Below are positions 14,588 through 24,169 of a stretch of 64,000 bases of DNA, in pieces. The notes beneath the pieces are model-generated. The model did no database searches, was not told the origin of the DNA, and was given only the letters and a program-made list of their open reading frames with translations. The stretch lies in assembly GCF_020564565.1 (NCBI RefSeq), contig NZ_JAJCTD010000007.1, forward strand, positions 1-64,000. The letters run 5' to 3'. This stretch comes from Rhodobacter sp. Har01 (GTDB taxonomy: Bacteria > Pseudomonadota > Alphaproteobacteria > Rhodobacterales > Rhodobacteraceae). The translations under genes and the position numbers were made by a program. Numbering within the stretch: position 1 is the stretch's first letter; each line of letters starts with the position of its first letter.

Positions 14588-15556
14588 TCAGACCTTGATG
14601 TTGACCATGATCTTCATGAAGATCACGTTGATGACGAGGAAGGCGCAGACCACCAGCGCGGCAGGGATAAAGGCCGCGGTCTCCTTGACCTCATCGTAAT
14701 AGGTCGGCTGCAGCACGTTGATCATCACCAGTGCGGCGATCGGAAAGCCCGACAGGAACATGCCCGACCATTTCGCCTCGGCGGTGATGGCGCGGACGCG
14801 GCGGAACAGCTTGAAGCGGGCCCGGATCACCTTGGCTAGGCCTTCCAGGATCTCGGCCAGGTTGCCGCCCGATTGCTGCTGGATCGACACGGCCACCGCA
14901 AGGAAGCGCAGGTCCTGGCTGTCCATCCGCTCGGCAAAGGCTTTCAGGCTTTCGGCAACGTCGCGACCATAGGCCGCCTCGTCTGCGATCACGCCGAATT
15001 CGGTGCCCAAGGGATCGGGGATTTCCTTGGCGACAATGCCGATGGCGCTGCTGAACGGGTGCCCGACGCGCAAGGACCGGACCATCAGTTCCACCGCATC
15101 CGGCAATTGTTCTTCCAGCAGCGACATGCGCTTCTTGGCCTTGTTGTTCACCCAGACATAGACGCCGCCCACGCCCATCGCGACGGCGACGATGGCGCGG
15201 ACCGCGGGGTCGGCCGAGGTGCCCAGCGTCAGGCCCAGGAAGGAAAACACCGATAGGCCCGCCATGATGCCGATCAGCGCCTTGGGAGAGAAGGCGATGT
15301 TCGCCCGCTGCGCCTTCTTCGCCAGAATCGAATACAGCGGAATCGACTTCGAATTCAGGTGCTGGTTCATCTCCTTGCGAAGTTGTTCCAGCACCTGTTC
15401 GCGGTTGCCGTTCTTTTCCAAGAGCGTCAGGCGGCGCGAGATTCGGCTGTTGAGGCTGATCGACTTGCCGAAGACCGTCAGGTAGATGCCCTCGACCAGG
15501 ACCACGACGGCCACGAAGATGAGGACGTAGATAAGCGGTGCCGCACTGATTTCCAT
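14588..15556 (-). CDS. tadB: Tad pilus inner-membrane platform protein TadB
   Basis: The 322-residue protein has an N-terminal helix, two central helices (about 90-130) and a T2SSF domain (EEQLPDAVELMVRSLRVG, IQQQSGGNLAEILEGL) followed by two C-terminal helices. It is the partner of TadC in the pilus platform. It lies 12 bases from tadA. Confidence 0.93.
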   Translation of the reverse strand: MEISAAPLIYVLIFVAVVVLVEGIYLTVFGKSISLNSRISRRLTLLEKNGNREQVLEQLRKEMNQHLNSKSIPLYSILAKKAQRANIAFSPKALIGIMAGLSVFSFLGLTLGTSADPAVRAIVAVAMGVGGVYVWVNNKAKKRMSLLEEQLPDAVELMVRSLRVGHPFSSAIGIVAKEIPDPLGTEFGVIADEAAYGRDVAESLKAFAERMDSQDLRFLAVAVSIQQQSGGNLAEILEGLAKVIRARFKLFRRVRAITAEAKWSGMFLSGFPIAALVMINVLQPTYYDEVKETAAFIPAALVVCAFLVINVIFMKIMVNIKV

Positions 15557-15568
15557 GCTGTTCGGTCC

Positions 15569-17032
<1,464 letters not shown>

Positions 17033-17055
17033 GAGTCAGGTCCCCTTGGTTGGTC

Positions 17056-18324
17056 TCAGGCCTTGCCGGCCTCGGTGGCGCGGTTCAGGTCGAAAAGCGA
17101 TTTCGCAAGCTTTTGCAGTTCCTTGCGCAGCGGATTCTTGACCGCGTTCACCGCCAGCGGCAGGCCGTGGTCGTTGGCCTGGGTGACCTGGCTGCCGCCA
17201 TCGGGCAATTGCACCTCGATGTCGATGTCCAGGCTTTCGGCCATCCGCTTGACCCGCGACTTCGCCGACAGGTCGGTGAACTTGGGCGCCCGGTTCAGCA
17301 CATAGCGCAGCTTGTCATGCGGCAGCGCCTCGGCCTTCAGCGCCCGCACGAAGCGCAGGATGTTCTGCGCATTGCGCAGGTCCAGTTCCAGCATGGCGAA
17401 ATAGACATGCGCCCGGGTCAGCACCGCCTCGGTCCAGGCCACCACGGCGGTGGGCATGTCGATCACCACGAAGTCGAAGTTCGCCAGCACCATGTCCAGC
17501 AGCCGGCCCAGATCCTCGCCCGAGACGATGTCCAGCGGCAGCATGTCGTTGGGCGCGGTGAAGACGTGCAGCTTCTCGTTGAAGGTCTGCATCGACTTCA
17601 GCAGCGAATCGCTGTCCTGCGAGCCAAGGTCGGTCAGCACCTCGAAGATCGCATCCTTGCGCGGCAGGTCCAGGTAGGTGGCCACCGCGCCGAACTGCAG
17701 GTTCAGGTCCATCAGGCAGACCCGCGGCGGGTCCTTCGGATCGACCGTGGCCAGCTCCCAGGCCAGGTTCACCGCAAAGGTCGAGGTGCCGGTGCCGCCG
17801 GCCATGCCATGCACCGGCAAAAGCACGCCCTGGCGGTCGCCCTTGGCCTTGAAGCTGGGCGGCGGCAGCGCCTCTTCGGGCGGCAGCGCCGGGGCCGGGG
17901 CCGCGGCCACCGGGTCCGGGGCGCGGACGCGCTCGATGGCATCGTGCAGCGCGCCCTCCGGCAGCGGATAGGGCACGAAATCCTCGGCCCCCAGGCGCAT
18001 CAGCTGGTGCAGCGCCATCGGGCTGATCTGGTTGGCGACGAGAATCACCTTCACCTTGCGCGCCTTGGCGGCGCGGATCACCTCGGTGATGCGGCTCAGA
18101 TCGCCCTCGTCCTCGGCGTCGACGGCGACGGCGATGAACTGAAGCGAGGCCGAATCGGGCTGGTCCAGGAACACCAGGGCATCGTCAAAGCCCAGATCGC
18201 CCCAGGCCTCGCCCAGTTCGGCTTCCATGTCGTCGATGAGAATCTCGAAATTCTGCACGTCGCGCGACACCGTGCACGCAACGATTGGCGCCGGATCCGG
18301 CTGAAGGGTCGCCACACTCGTCAT
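17056..18324 (-). CDS. Pilus localisation protein TadZ/CpaE
   Basis: The 422-residue protein has an atypical receiver-like N-terminal domain (about 1-130) and a MinD/ParA-type ATPase domain starting near residue 165. Its deviant P-loop is VHGMAGGTGTSTFAVNL: the usual Lys after GGxG is Thr, as is common in TadZ/CpaE. It is thought to mark the pole or site where the pilus machine is built. It sits directly before tadA in the operon. Confidence 0.88.
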   Translation of the reverse strand: MTSVATLQPDPAPIVACTVSRDVQNFEILIDDMEAELGEAWGDLGFDDALVFLDQPDSASLQFIAVAVDAEDEGDLSRITEVIRAAKARKVKVILVANQISPMALHQLMRLGAEDFVPYPLPEGALHDAIERVRAPDPVAAAPAPALPPEEALPPPSFKAKGDRQGVLLPVHGMAGGTGTSTFAVNLAWELATVDPKDPPRVCLMDLNLQFGAVATYLDLPRKDAIFEVLTDLGSQDSDSLLKSMQTFNEKLHVFTAPNDMLPLDIVSGEDLGRLLDMVLANFDFVVIDMPTAVVAWTEAVLTRAHVYFAMLELDLRNAQNILRFVRALKAEALPHDKLRYVLNRAPKFTDLSAKSRVKRMAESLDIDIEVQLPDGGSQVTQANDHGLPLAVNAVKNPLRKELQKLAKSLFDLNRATEAGKA

Positions 18325-18530
18325 TTCGCCTTCCGTCCTTTACCTTTGCGGCACCCGATCCCCTGGCGCGCCGGTTCGAACCGGTGGCGTGCAAAGAGGC
18401 CGGGCACCGGGCGCAAGACCATTCTGGCCCCACGCGACCGTTCCCATTACGTGCAAGGTGACCGGGGATATTGGCGAGATTGGGGCCGAAACGGCGTCAA
18501 TCTTTGATATTTGCCCGGATCGAAACGAAC

Positions 18531-18557
18531 AAAGGCCGGGCGTGCGGCCCGGCCTTT
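18531..18557 (-). terminator. Intrinsic terminator within the tad cluster
   Basis: Perfect 11-base arms AAAGGCCGGGC (18531-18541) and GCCCGGCCTTT (18547-18557) with loop GTGCG. On the minus strand it follows the OmpA-like gene and ends in TTTGTTCG. It would reduce read-through from the secretin/OmpA part into tadZ, which has about 200 bases of its own leader. Confidence 0.75.
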
Positions 18558-18579
18558 GGAAAATGCGCTGTCCGGGCCG

Positions 18580-19263
18580 TCAGCCGCCGTCGCCGGGGTT
18601 CGTGGCCGTGGTGATGATGGTGTTCACCGGATGCGGCCGCTCGGCCAGGCTGGTGATGCTGCCGGGGTTGGCGTAGGTGCGCCAGACGATCTGGGCATAC
18701 TTGCCGTTCAGCACCAGCGGGTGGCCCTTCACAAAGCCCGAGACCTCGGTCACCGTGCGGCGGTTGCGCTGTTCCGGCTGGTTGGTCTGGATCAGCGGCC
18801 GGGTCTTGCCGTAGCTGACCACCGCTTCCAGTCTGGACCGGGAAATGCCCTGCGAAACCAGGTAGTTCACCACCGCCTTGGCGCGCCGCAGGCCCAGGTT
18901 GTAGTTGTAGCCCTGGCTGCCGACCAGATCGGTATGGCCGAACACCTTGAAGCGCACTTCCGGGAACTGCTTGATGAAGTTGGCCTGCCTTTGCAGCACG
19001 GCCATCGCTTCGGGCGTCAGTTCGGCCCGGTCGAATTCGAAGGTGACGGTGTCCGTCACCTCGGCCGCAAAGCGCTGGGCCAGGGCGACGGTGTATTCCA
19101 TCTCGCCGGTCTGCAGCAGCGTGTTGTTCATGGTGGCGTTGCCGAACTGGCCCTTGTCCACCTCGGCGCCCTGCTCCCTGTCGAAGCTGGTCGAGGTGTC
19201 GCCGCAAGCCGCAATCGCCAGCAGGCAGCAGGTGGCCATCAGTCTGGATTGGATGCGCGACAT
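18580..19263 (-). CDS. OmpA-family lipoprotein of the pilus locus
   Basis: The 227-residue precursor has a signal peptide with lipobox LAIAAC (Cys20). The C-terminal half is an OmpA/Pal domain that binds peptidoglycan: TFEFDRAELTPEAM, KVFGHTDLVGSQGYN and NLGLRRAKAVVNYL. The C-terminal 60 residues extend past the domain. Similar genes follow the secretin gene in alphaproteobacterial tad clusters, and the protein likely anchors the outer-membrane part of the pilus channel. Four bases separate it from the secretin gene. Confidence 0.85.
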   Translation of the reverse strand: MSRIQSRLMATCCLLAIAACGDTSTSFDREQGAEVDKGQFGNATMNNTLLQTGEMEYTVALAQRFAAEVTDTVTFEFDRAELTPEAMAVLQRQANFIKQFPEVRFKVFGHTDLVGSQGYNYNLGLRRAKAVVNYLVSQGISRSRLEAVVSYGKTRPLIQTNQPEQRNRRTVTEVSGFVKGHPLVLNGKYAQIVWRTYANPGSITSLAERPHPVNTIITTATNPGDGG

Positions 19264-19267
19264 CGCC

Positions 19268-20674
19268 TTACTCCATCACGTAGCCGTAAGAGGACGAGAA
19301 GTCTTGCCGCGCGACCTCGCCCGCGGCGCCCTTCGGGCCGCCGGCGACGTCGCCGAACAGGAACAACTCGCGCTCGGTGGGGATGCGGACGCGGTCGGTG
19401 GGCAGCGCCAGCGCCTCGCCCTGCACCGGGGTCACCAGGTGCGGCGTGACGATGATCACCAGTTCCGACTGGGCCCGTTGGTATTCGGCGCTGCGGAACA
19501 GCGACCCCAGGATCGGAATGTCGCCGATCCAGGGCAGCTGGTTGTTCAGGTTGCGGAAATCGTCCTGCAGCAGGCCGGCGATGGCAAAGCTCTGGCCGTC
19601 GCGCATCTCGACCGTGGTCGAGGTCTCGCGGCGCTTGAAGGCGTTGATCGAGAAGCCTTCCGATTCGATCGCGATGGTGGTGTCGATCGACGACACGGCC
19701 GCGTTGATCGTCAGGTTGATGATGTCGCCATCGACGACGACCGGGGTAAAGTTCAACTCCACGCCGAACGGCTTGTATTCGATCTTGATGCCGTCGTTGT
19801 CGGGCACCGGAACCGGGTATTCGCCGCCGGCCAGGAACTTGGCTTCCTGGCCCGACAGTGCGGTCAGGTTCGGTTCGGCCAGGGTGCGCACCATGCCCTT
19901 GGTTTCCAGCGCCTCAAGCAGCACGGCGAATTCCACCGACCCGGCGGTAAAGCCCAGGGCAAGGGCGCCGTTGGCGGTGTTGCGGGCCGTCAGCGTGGGC
20001 GCGTTGATGCCGTTGCCGGGGTTCAGCCAGGTGCCGGACTCGCCGATGATGCCGACGTCGGCGGTCGCCGGGTTCACGTTGCCGATGGCCAGTGAGGACG
20101 ACAGGTTCTTCGACACCGACCGCTGCATCTCGGCGAAGCGCACCTTCAGCATCACCTGCTGGGTGCCGCCGACGACCATCAGGTTCGACACCCGGTCGGG
20201 GGCATAGCGGTTGGCCAGGTCCAGCGCCCGGTCCAGCTTGGCGGTCGAGCTGACCGTGCCCGACAGCACGATGCCGTCGTTCGCGGTGCGCACCTCGATC
20301 GACTCGCCGGGCAGGATCTGCTGCAGACGCTCCTTGAACTCGGCGATGTCGGGGGTGACGTGGACATCGACGTTCGAGATCAGTTTGCCGTCCGGCGACA
20401 AGAGCGTCAGCGTCGTGCGGCCCGGCGCCTTGCCCAGGACGTAGATCGATCGGTCCGACAGCGTCGAGATATCGGCGATGCCGGGGTTGGCGATCGAAAG
20501 TTCCGCGAAGGGAACGTCGCTTTCGACAACGACGGCCCGGTTCATCGGCACGTTCAGCGCGCTCGAGGCCTGCCCTGTCATCACGCGCAGGACTTCGGCC
20601 GATGCCGGCGTCAGGCCGGAGGCGGTGATCACCGCTCCGAACAGGCCGGCTGCAACGAAGGTCTTCATGCTCAT
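19268..20674 (-). CDS. Tad pilus secretin RcpA/CpaC
   Basis: The 468-residue precursor starts at 20674 (MSMKTFVAAGLFG), with AAAGGG eight bases ahead; the signal peptide ends at ASA. The mature N-terminal part has the CpaC pilus-biogenesis N domain (RAVVVESDVPFAELSIANP, KAPGRTTLTLLSPDG) followed by a secretin core (residues about 230-440, with LKVRFAEMQRSVSKNLSS and the TPHLV block near the end). It forms the outer-membrane pore for the Flp pilus. Confidence 0.92.
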   Translation of the reverse strand: MSMKTFVAAGLFGAVITASGLTPASAEVLRVMTGQASSALNVPMNRAVVVESDVPFAELSIANPGIADISTLSDRSIYVLGKAPGRTTLTLLSPDGKLISNVDVHVTPDIAEFKERLQQILPGESIEVRTANDGIVLSGTVSSTAKLDRALDLANRYAPDRVSNLMVVGGTQQVMLKVRFAEMQRSVSKNLSSSLAIGNVNPATADVGIIGESGTWLNPGNGINAPTLTARNTANGALALGFTAGSVEFAVLLEALETKGMVRTLAEPNLTALSGQEAKFLAGGEYPVPVPDNDGIKIEYKPFGVELNFTPVVVDGDIINLTINAAVSSIDTTIAIESEGFSINAFKRRETSTTVEMRDGQSFAIAGLLQDDFRNLNNQLPWIGDIPILGSLFRSAEYQRAQSELVIIVTPHLVTPVQGEALALPTDRVRIPTERELFLFGDVAGGPKGAAGEVARQDFSSSYGYVME

Positions 20675-20831
20675 GTGATCTGCCCTTTCGATCACGCCTC
20701 GGTCTGGGTCTTCTTTGCCCATATTCCGCGCCAGATTGCAGGACGCGGTGTTTTTTTGCAAGAATCAAATGGTTGGAGGCCGATCCTTATGTGGATAACC
20801 TGCAACACGTCGCAACAAATGGTAAATGAAA

Positions 20832-20866
20832 CGGGCGCGGACCCCAGATTCTGTGCCCCGCGCCCG
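20832..20866 (-). terminator. Hairpin between rcpC and rcpA
   Basis: CGGGCGCGG (20832-20840) pairs with CCGCGCCCG (20858-20866) across a 17-base loop, just after the rcpC stop on the minus strand. It lacks a long U-run, so it may attenuate transcription into rcpA. Confidence 0.5.
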
Positions 20867-20880
20867 CAATGTCGACCCGC

Positions 20881-21837
20881 TCAGTTGGTGCAGGGGATCT
20901 CGACGTCCACCATCTCTGACCCCTTGCGGGTCTTGATGGTGCAGACTTCCGGCGCCTCGACCTGGATCACTTCCTTCTGCTCGATGCCCAGCAGCGCATT
21001 GCCGTCCACCTCGATCAGGCCGGCCGTGGAATCGTCCGACGTGGCGACCAGCGACATCGCAAGCCGGCCGGTGGCCTGCGCCTGCGCCAGCCGCGCCACC
21101 TGCTCGGGAGAGGCCGCGACCGTCACCGTGCGCGCCACCGTCCCGACCGAGCTCTGACCCTCGCCCGAGGCCTGGTCCACCGCGATCACGCGCACCGCGC
21201 TTTCGATCAGCCGGGTCACGTCGCCGGCAAACTCGCCGCTGCTGGACCCGGTCCAGTAGATGTCGATCAGGTCCTCCGGCATCACGAAGCCGGCCACGCC
21301 CGAGGCGACATCGACCTTGATCTGGAACGCGCGCATGCCCTTTTCCAGCTTCCCGGTCAGGCCCGCCATCTCGCCGGGTTCGGTCACGCGGGTGGCCAGG
21401 ATGATCTCGTTCGGCTCGAACGAGCGCATCGCGAAGCGCGGCTTGTCCTCGTTCTCGGGGAACAGCACCGGCCGCGGCTTGGCCGCTGCCGCGTCATCGG
21501 ACTTGGCCGCCGCGGCGGTGGCATCGCCCTTCGCCGCGGTCGAGGCGGCGGCCGCCTTGCTGGCATCGGTCGGCGGTTTCGGAACCAGGAACGCACCCTC
21601 GGGCAGGAACTTCTCCTGCAGGTAGATCACCTGGACATCCGCCTCGGTGATCGCGGTGCCGAACTTCAGCGCCTTGTTGGTCGCATAGACCTCGACCAGC
21701 TTGCCGACCTTTTCGCGATAGGCCCGCGCCCGCACCAGTTCGGCCTGCGACTGGCTCATGAAATTCTGCGCCATGTAGACGGCGACGCCCGCAAGCGCCA
21801 TGCCGACCACCAGCACCAATGCAAAGACTGCCCTCAT
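20881..21837 (-). CDS. Flp pilus assembly protein RcpC/CpaB
   Basis: The 318-residue protein starts at 21837 (MRAVFALVLVVGMALAG) with AAAGGA eight bases ahead. The N-terminal helix is a signal anchor. A SAF-like domain follows (FGTAITEADVQVIYL; RSFEPNEIILATRVTEPGE), separated by an Ala/Lys-rich linker at about residues 85-115. The C-terminus is ruled by strands and ends CTIKTRKGSEMVDVEIPC. It is a periplasmic partner of the secretin. Confidence 0.88.
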   Translation of the reverse strand: MRAVFALVLVVGMALAGVAVYMAQNFMSQSQAELVRARAYREKVGKLVEVYATNKALKFGTAITEADVQVIYLQEKFLPEGAFLVPKPPTDASKAAAASTAAKGDATAAAAKSDDAAAAKPRPVLFPENEDKPRFAMRSFEPNEIILATRVTEPGEMAGLTGKLEKGMRAFQIKVDVASGVAGFVMPEDLIDIYWTGSSSGEFAGDVTRLIESAVRVIAVDQASGEGQSSVGTVARTVTVAASPEQVARLAQAQATGRLAMSLVATSDDSTAGLIEVDGNALLGIEQKEVIQVEAPEVCTIKTRKGSEMVDVEIPCTN

Positions 21838-21921
21838 TCCCAAGTCCTTTCGAACCCAACGCCCCGCCACATGGCTGCGGCGGGGTCATGCCCCGGAGGC
21901 GGCCCTGGACGGGCCGCGCCC

Positions 21922-22110
21922 CTATTCCAGGAATTCCCCGTATTCGGTGACCTTATCGCCAACGCTTTCCGACACGTCCACCATGGACACGCGCATCGAG
22001 GCGATCAGGACGATGATCTGAATCCCCAGGATCAGGGCGGTCAGCACCACCCAGTCGACGGTGATCGCCCCATCTTCGTCTCGTGCGAAGGTTTTCATCG
22101 CTTTCAGCAT
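21922..22110 (-). CDS. Flp-type pilin 1, divergent
   Basis: The 62-residue pilin precursor has a short basic leader, a DEDG cleavage site, then AITVDWVVLTALILGIQ, the hydrophobic helix. The Flp motif at positions +5/+6 after cleavage is D-W here, not the usual E-Y. The C-terminus (SMVDVSESVGDKVTEYGEFLE) differs from the three other pilins in the cluster. GGAG lies seven bases before ATG 22110. It is the pilin nearest to rcpC, in the same orientation; it may be a minor pilin. Confidence 0.88.
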   Translation of the reverse strand: MLKAMKTFARDEDGAITVDWVVLTALILGIQIIVLIASMRVSMVDVSESVGDKVTEYGEFLE

Positions 22111-22268
22111 TGCGGTCTCCGAACGCTCTTTGGCACGACTTGCGGCCATACATCCCTGAATTTTCCGTGCGATTGCGGCGAAACTGTGGGTCTTCCGCGA
22201 GGATTTCTGGAAGATTGGCAATTTTGGCGCAGCTCGGATCGGCGGTATCTTGCCAGCCTGGCAAGGGA

Positions 22269-22300
22269 AAGGCCGCGCCCCGGCAGGAGACGCGGCCCTT
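22269..22300 (-). terminator. Terminator behind flp pilin 2
   Basis: AAGGCCGCG (22269-22277) pairs with CGCGGCC-CTT (22291-22300, one bulged C). On the minus strand it ends in CCTTTCCCTT, downstream of the pilin gene at 22330-22518. The pilin genes thus appear to be separate transcripts. Confidence 0.6.
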
Positions 22301-22329
22301 CAGGACGACCGGGAAACCCGGCGTCAGGC

Positions 22330-22518
22330 TCAGAAGTCCTTGTCGGCTTCGTCGATTTCGGTCGCGATCGAGCCGGACAGGCCGACGATGGCCGGGCGGA
22401 TGGCACCCATGACGATCAGGCCAAGGCCGACGACGGCGGCGGTCAGCACGACCCAGTCAACGGTCACGGCACCGTCTTCGTCTTTCTTGAAGCGCTTCAG
22501 CAGGTTCAGCATTTTCAT
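22330..22518 (-). CDS. Flp-type pilin 2
   Basis: The 62-residue precursor (MKMLNLLKRFKK) has the DEDG cleavage site and AVTVDWVVLTAAVVGLGL. The C-terminus ends in EIDEADKDF. It differs from pilin 4 only at the N-terminal leader and one residue of the helix. GGGATC precedes the ATG. The stop is followed by a hairpin terminator. These would be the major pilus subunits after cutting by TadV. Confidence 0.9.
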   Translation of the reverse strand: MKMLNLLKRFKKDEDGAVTVDWVVLTAAVVGLGLIVMGAIRPAIVGLSGSIATEIDEADKDF

Positions 22519-22526
22519 TTCTTGAT

Positions 22527-22639
22527 CCCTTTCCAGGTGCTCAGGTTGTCATCTCCGCCACGGTGGTCGCTTGGTTGGGCCTCTGTTCCGCCCCAAGCTC
22601 CGTTCGGGATGGGCTCATAAAGCCCCCCAATCGTGGCAA
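22527..22639 (-). promoter_or_regulatory. Duplicated leader and promoter of flp pilin 2
   Basis: Bases 22527-22613 match the leader of pilin 4 (23822-23908) at 85 of 87 positions. Upstream of it, on the minus strand, comes TTGCCA (plus 22634-22639), 14 bases and TATGAG (plus 22614-22619); the block TTGCCACGATTGGGGGGC is shared with the pilin 4 promoter. The 14-base spacing is short for a sigma-70 promoter, so a transcription factor site is an alternative. The rest of the 540-base gap up to 23059 holds only the terminators of pilin 3. Confidence 0.5.
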
Positions 22640-22993
22640 GGTTTGGGTCGCCAACCGGGCAAATGCGGCAATTCCGAGAATTCTTGCCCCCTTGCGGGAA
22701 ACAGCGCGCAATCACCGTTTCTTGCGGCCCGGGATGCGGCCGATTCACTCGCCGGGTCTGGCGGGGCCTGTCCGGCTGGCGCGAAGGGGGGGCGACGCGG
22801 GGTGCGCCCCGCAAGCCGCGCCCCGCAACCTGCGCCTTGCGGACTGGCATGATGGCGCGCGTCCACGCGCGCCCGGGCGCGGGTCGCCGGCAGCTGGCGC
22901 AGCCGGGGCGGCAGTCTGGCCGAACTGCCCGGGCCGGGACCCGGCGCGTCCGGGCTGGCCGGCAACTGCTTTTTCGTCAGGCTGAAATGACAA

Positions 22994-23039
22994 GGGCCGC
23001 GTCCAGCGGCGCGGCCCATCTGCCCGCTGGGGGGCAGAT
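22994..23039 (-). terminator. Two tandem hairpins behind flp pilin 3
   Basis: GGGCCGCG (22994-23001) with CGCGGCCC (23010-23017), directly followed by ATCTGCCC (23018-23025) with GGGCAGAT (23032-23039). Both are perfect 8-base stems located 20 bases after the stop of the pilin gene at 23060. Confidence 0.65.
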
Positions 23040-23059
23040 CCTGTCTGGTGGTCAATCGA

Positions 23060-23248
23060 TCAGAAGTCCTTGTCGGCCTCGTCGATCTCGGTCGCAATCG
23101 AATTCGACAGCCCCGTGATCGCCGGCCGGATGGCAGACATGACCACCAGGCCCAAGGCGACAATGGCGGCGGTCAGCACGACCCAGTCGACGGTCACGGC
23201 ACCGTCTTCATCCCGCTTGAAGCGCCGCACAATGTTCAGCATAGCCAT
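23060..23248 (-). CDS. Flp-type pilin 3
   Basis: The 62-residue precursor (MAMLNIVRRFKR) has DEDG, then AVTVDWVVLTAAIVALGLV and the shared tail EIDEADKDF. It is the most different of the three EIDEADKDF pilins (SAIRPAITGLSNSI instead of GAIRPAIVGLSGSI). AAGGA is seven bases before ATG 23248. It has its own upstream box and its own terminators. Confidence 0.9.
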   Translation of the reverse strand: MAMLNIVRRFKRDEDGAVTVDWVVLTAAIVALGLVVMSAIRPAITGLSNSIATEIDEADKDF

Positions 23249-23343
23249 ATCGCGTTCCTTCCCAGGTGCTGGTGTCTCAAAATCCGCCACGGTCGGCGCT
23301 TGGTCGGGCCATTGTTTCCCGCTCGATCGCCGTTAACGACGTT

Positions 23344-23369
23344 TTCATATGGCCAGCCAAACGTGGCAA
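23344..23369 (-). promoter_or_regulatory. Candidate promoter box of flp pilin 3
   Basis: On the minus strand TTGCCA (plus 23364-23369), 14 bases, TATGAA (plus 23344-23349). The spacing and the TTGCCACGWTTGG core are the same as in front of pilins 2 and 4, although the rest of this leader has diverged. That conservation, not the exact -35/-10 assignment, is the evidence. The remaining intergenic sequence to 23561 shows nothing else. Confidence 0.45.
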
Positions 23370-23561
23370 CTTTGGGTCGCGCCGGCGCGAATTGCGGCTT
23401 TTTTGGGGAATTTGCCCAAGCCAAAAGGGACCGTTCGGCGCGATCTTGCCGACGGTCGGATGGTTGCGGCACCACCGGCCTTGCAGCCAGGCCTTGCAGC
23501 CAGCGCTTGGGCTGGTTCTGCGCAGGTCTTGCGGCGCCGGGCGGTCAGGTCACCGGAAAGC

Positions 23562-23592
23562 AAAAGGCCGCGTCCGGGTGGACGCGGCCCTT
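23562..23592 (-). terminator. Terminator behind flp pilin 4
   Basis: AAGGCCGCGTC (23564-23574), loop CGGGTG, GACGCGGCC-CTT (23581-23592); on the minus strand the stem is followed by TTTTGCTTT. A good intrinsic terminator close to the pilin stop at 23622, related in sequence to the terminator of pilin 2. Confidence 0.75.
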
Positions 23593-23621
23593 CAGTACTG
23601 CCGGGAAACCCGGCGTCAGGC

Positions 23622-23813
23622 TCAGAAGTCCTTGTCGGCTTCGTCGATTTCGGTCGCGATCGAGCCGGACAGGCCGACGATGGCCGGGCGGATGGCGCCC
23701 ATCACGATGATGCCCAGGCCGACGACGGCGGCGGTCAGCACGACCCAGTCAACGGTCACGGCACCGTCTTCGTCTTTCTTGAAGCGCTTGGCGATATTCA
23801 GCAGTTTCAGCAT
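23622..23813 (-). CDS. Flp-type pilin 4
   Basis: The 63-residue precursor (MLKLLNIAKRFKK) shares all of pilin 2 after the leader, except I for L in the helix (GLGIIVMGAIRPAIV). It has the same DEDG site, the D-W motif and the EIDEADKDF tail. It is the outermost gene of the pilus locus, the promoter-proximal one. Together with pilin 2 it is a recent duplication that included leader and terminator. Confidence 0.9.
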   Translation of the reverse strand: MLKLLNIAKRFKKDEDGAVTVDWVVLTAAVVGLGIIVMGAIRPAIVGLSGSIATEIDEADKDF

Positions 23814-23821
23814 TTCAGTTA

Positions 23822-23934
23822 CCCTTTCCAGGTGCTCAGGTTGTCATCTCCGCTACGGTGGTTGCTTGGTTGGGCCTCTGTTCCGCCCCAAGCTCCGTTC
23901 GGGATGGGTGTATATGGCCCCCCAATCGTGGCAG
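23822..23934 (-). promoter_or_regulatory. Leader and promoter region of flp pilin 4
   Basis: Bases 23822-23908 match the pilin 2 leader with two substitutions in 87. The upstream box is CTGCCA (plus 23929-23934), 14 bases, TATACA (plus 23909-23914). The transcript would carry a 5' leader of about 95 bases. The stretch 23935-24169 toward the transglycosylase gene has no recognisable element. Confidence 0.5.
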
Positions 23935-24169
23935 GGTTTGGGAAGGCTCGGGGCATTTTTGGCGCCGCCCGGAAAGCCGCCCGGCTGGCCTGTAACCAGT
24001 TGAATCCAATTGATTCATTTTTTGCGCTTGCGGGCGCGGTCGGGCCGGGCGGCGTGATCATTTGGCCGAATCTGGCAGGAATGCCACGATCCGGCGATGA
24101 TTGTTCTTGGCGGACACGGGAATTCGGTGCAGCCTTGAATGCAGAACAACAAGAGCAGGCATCGCAAAG

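Noticed and set aside
22515..22850. A conserved small peptide encoded in the pilin leaders (PNGAWGGTEAQPS frame, also in the pilin 4 leader)
   Set aside because: Both base differences between the two leaders change the amino acid, and no start codon or ribosome site is shared, so the leaders look non-coding.
22633..23118. Plus-strand coding frames in the gap between pilins 2 and 3
   Set aside because: Arg/Gly/Pro-rich composition, no ribosome site, overlap with terminators and with the pilin 3 gene.
22519..23813. CRISPR-like array in the pilin region
   Set aside because: The repeated parts are pilin genes and their leaders, few in number and far apart, with no short regular repeat-spacer pattern.
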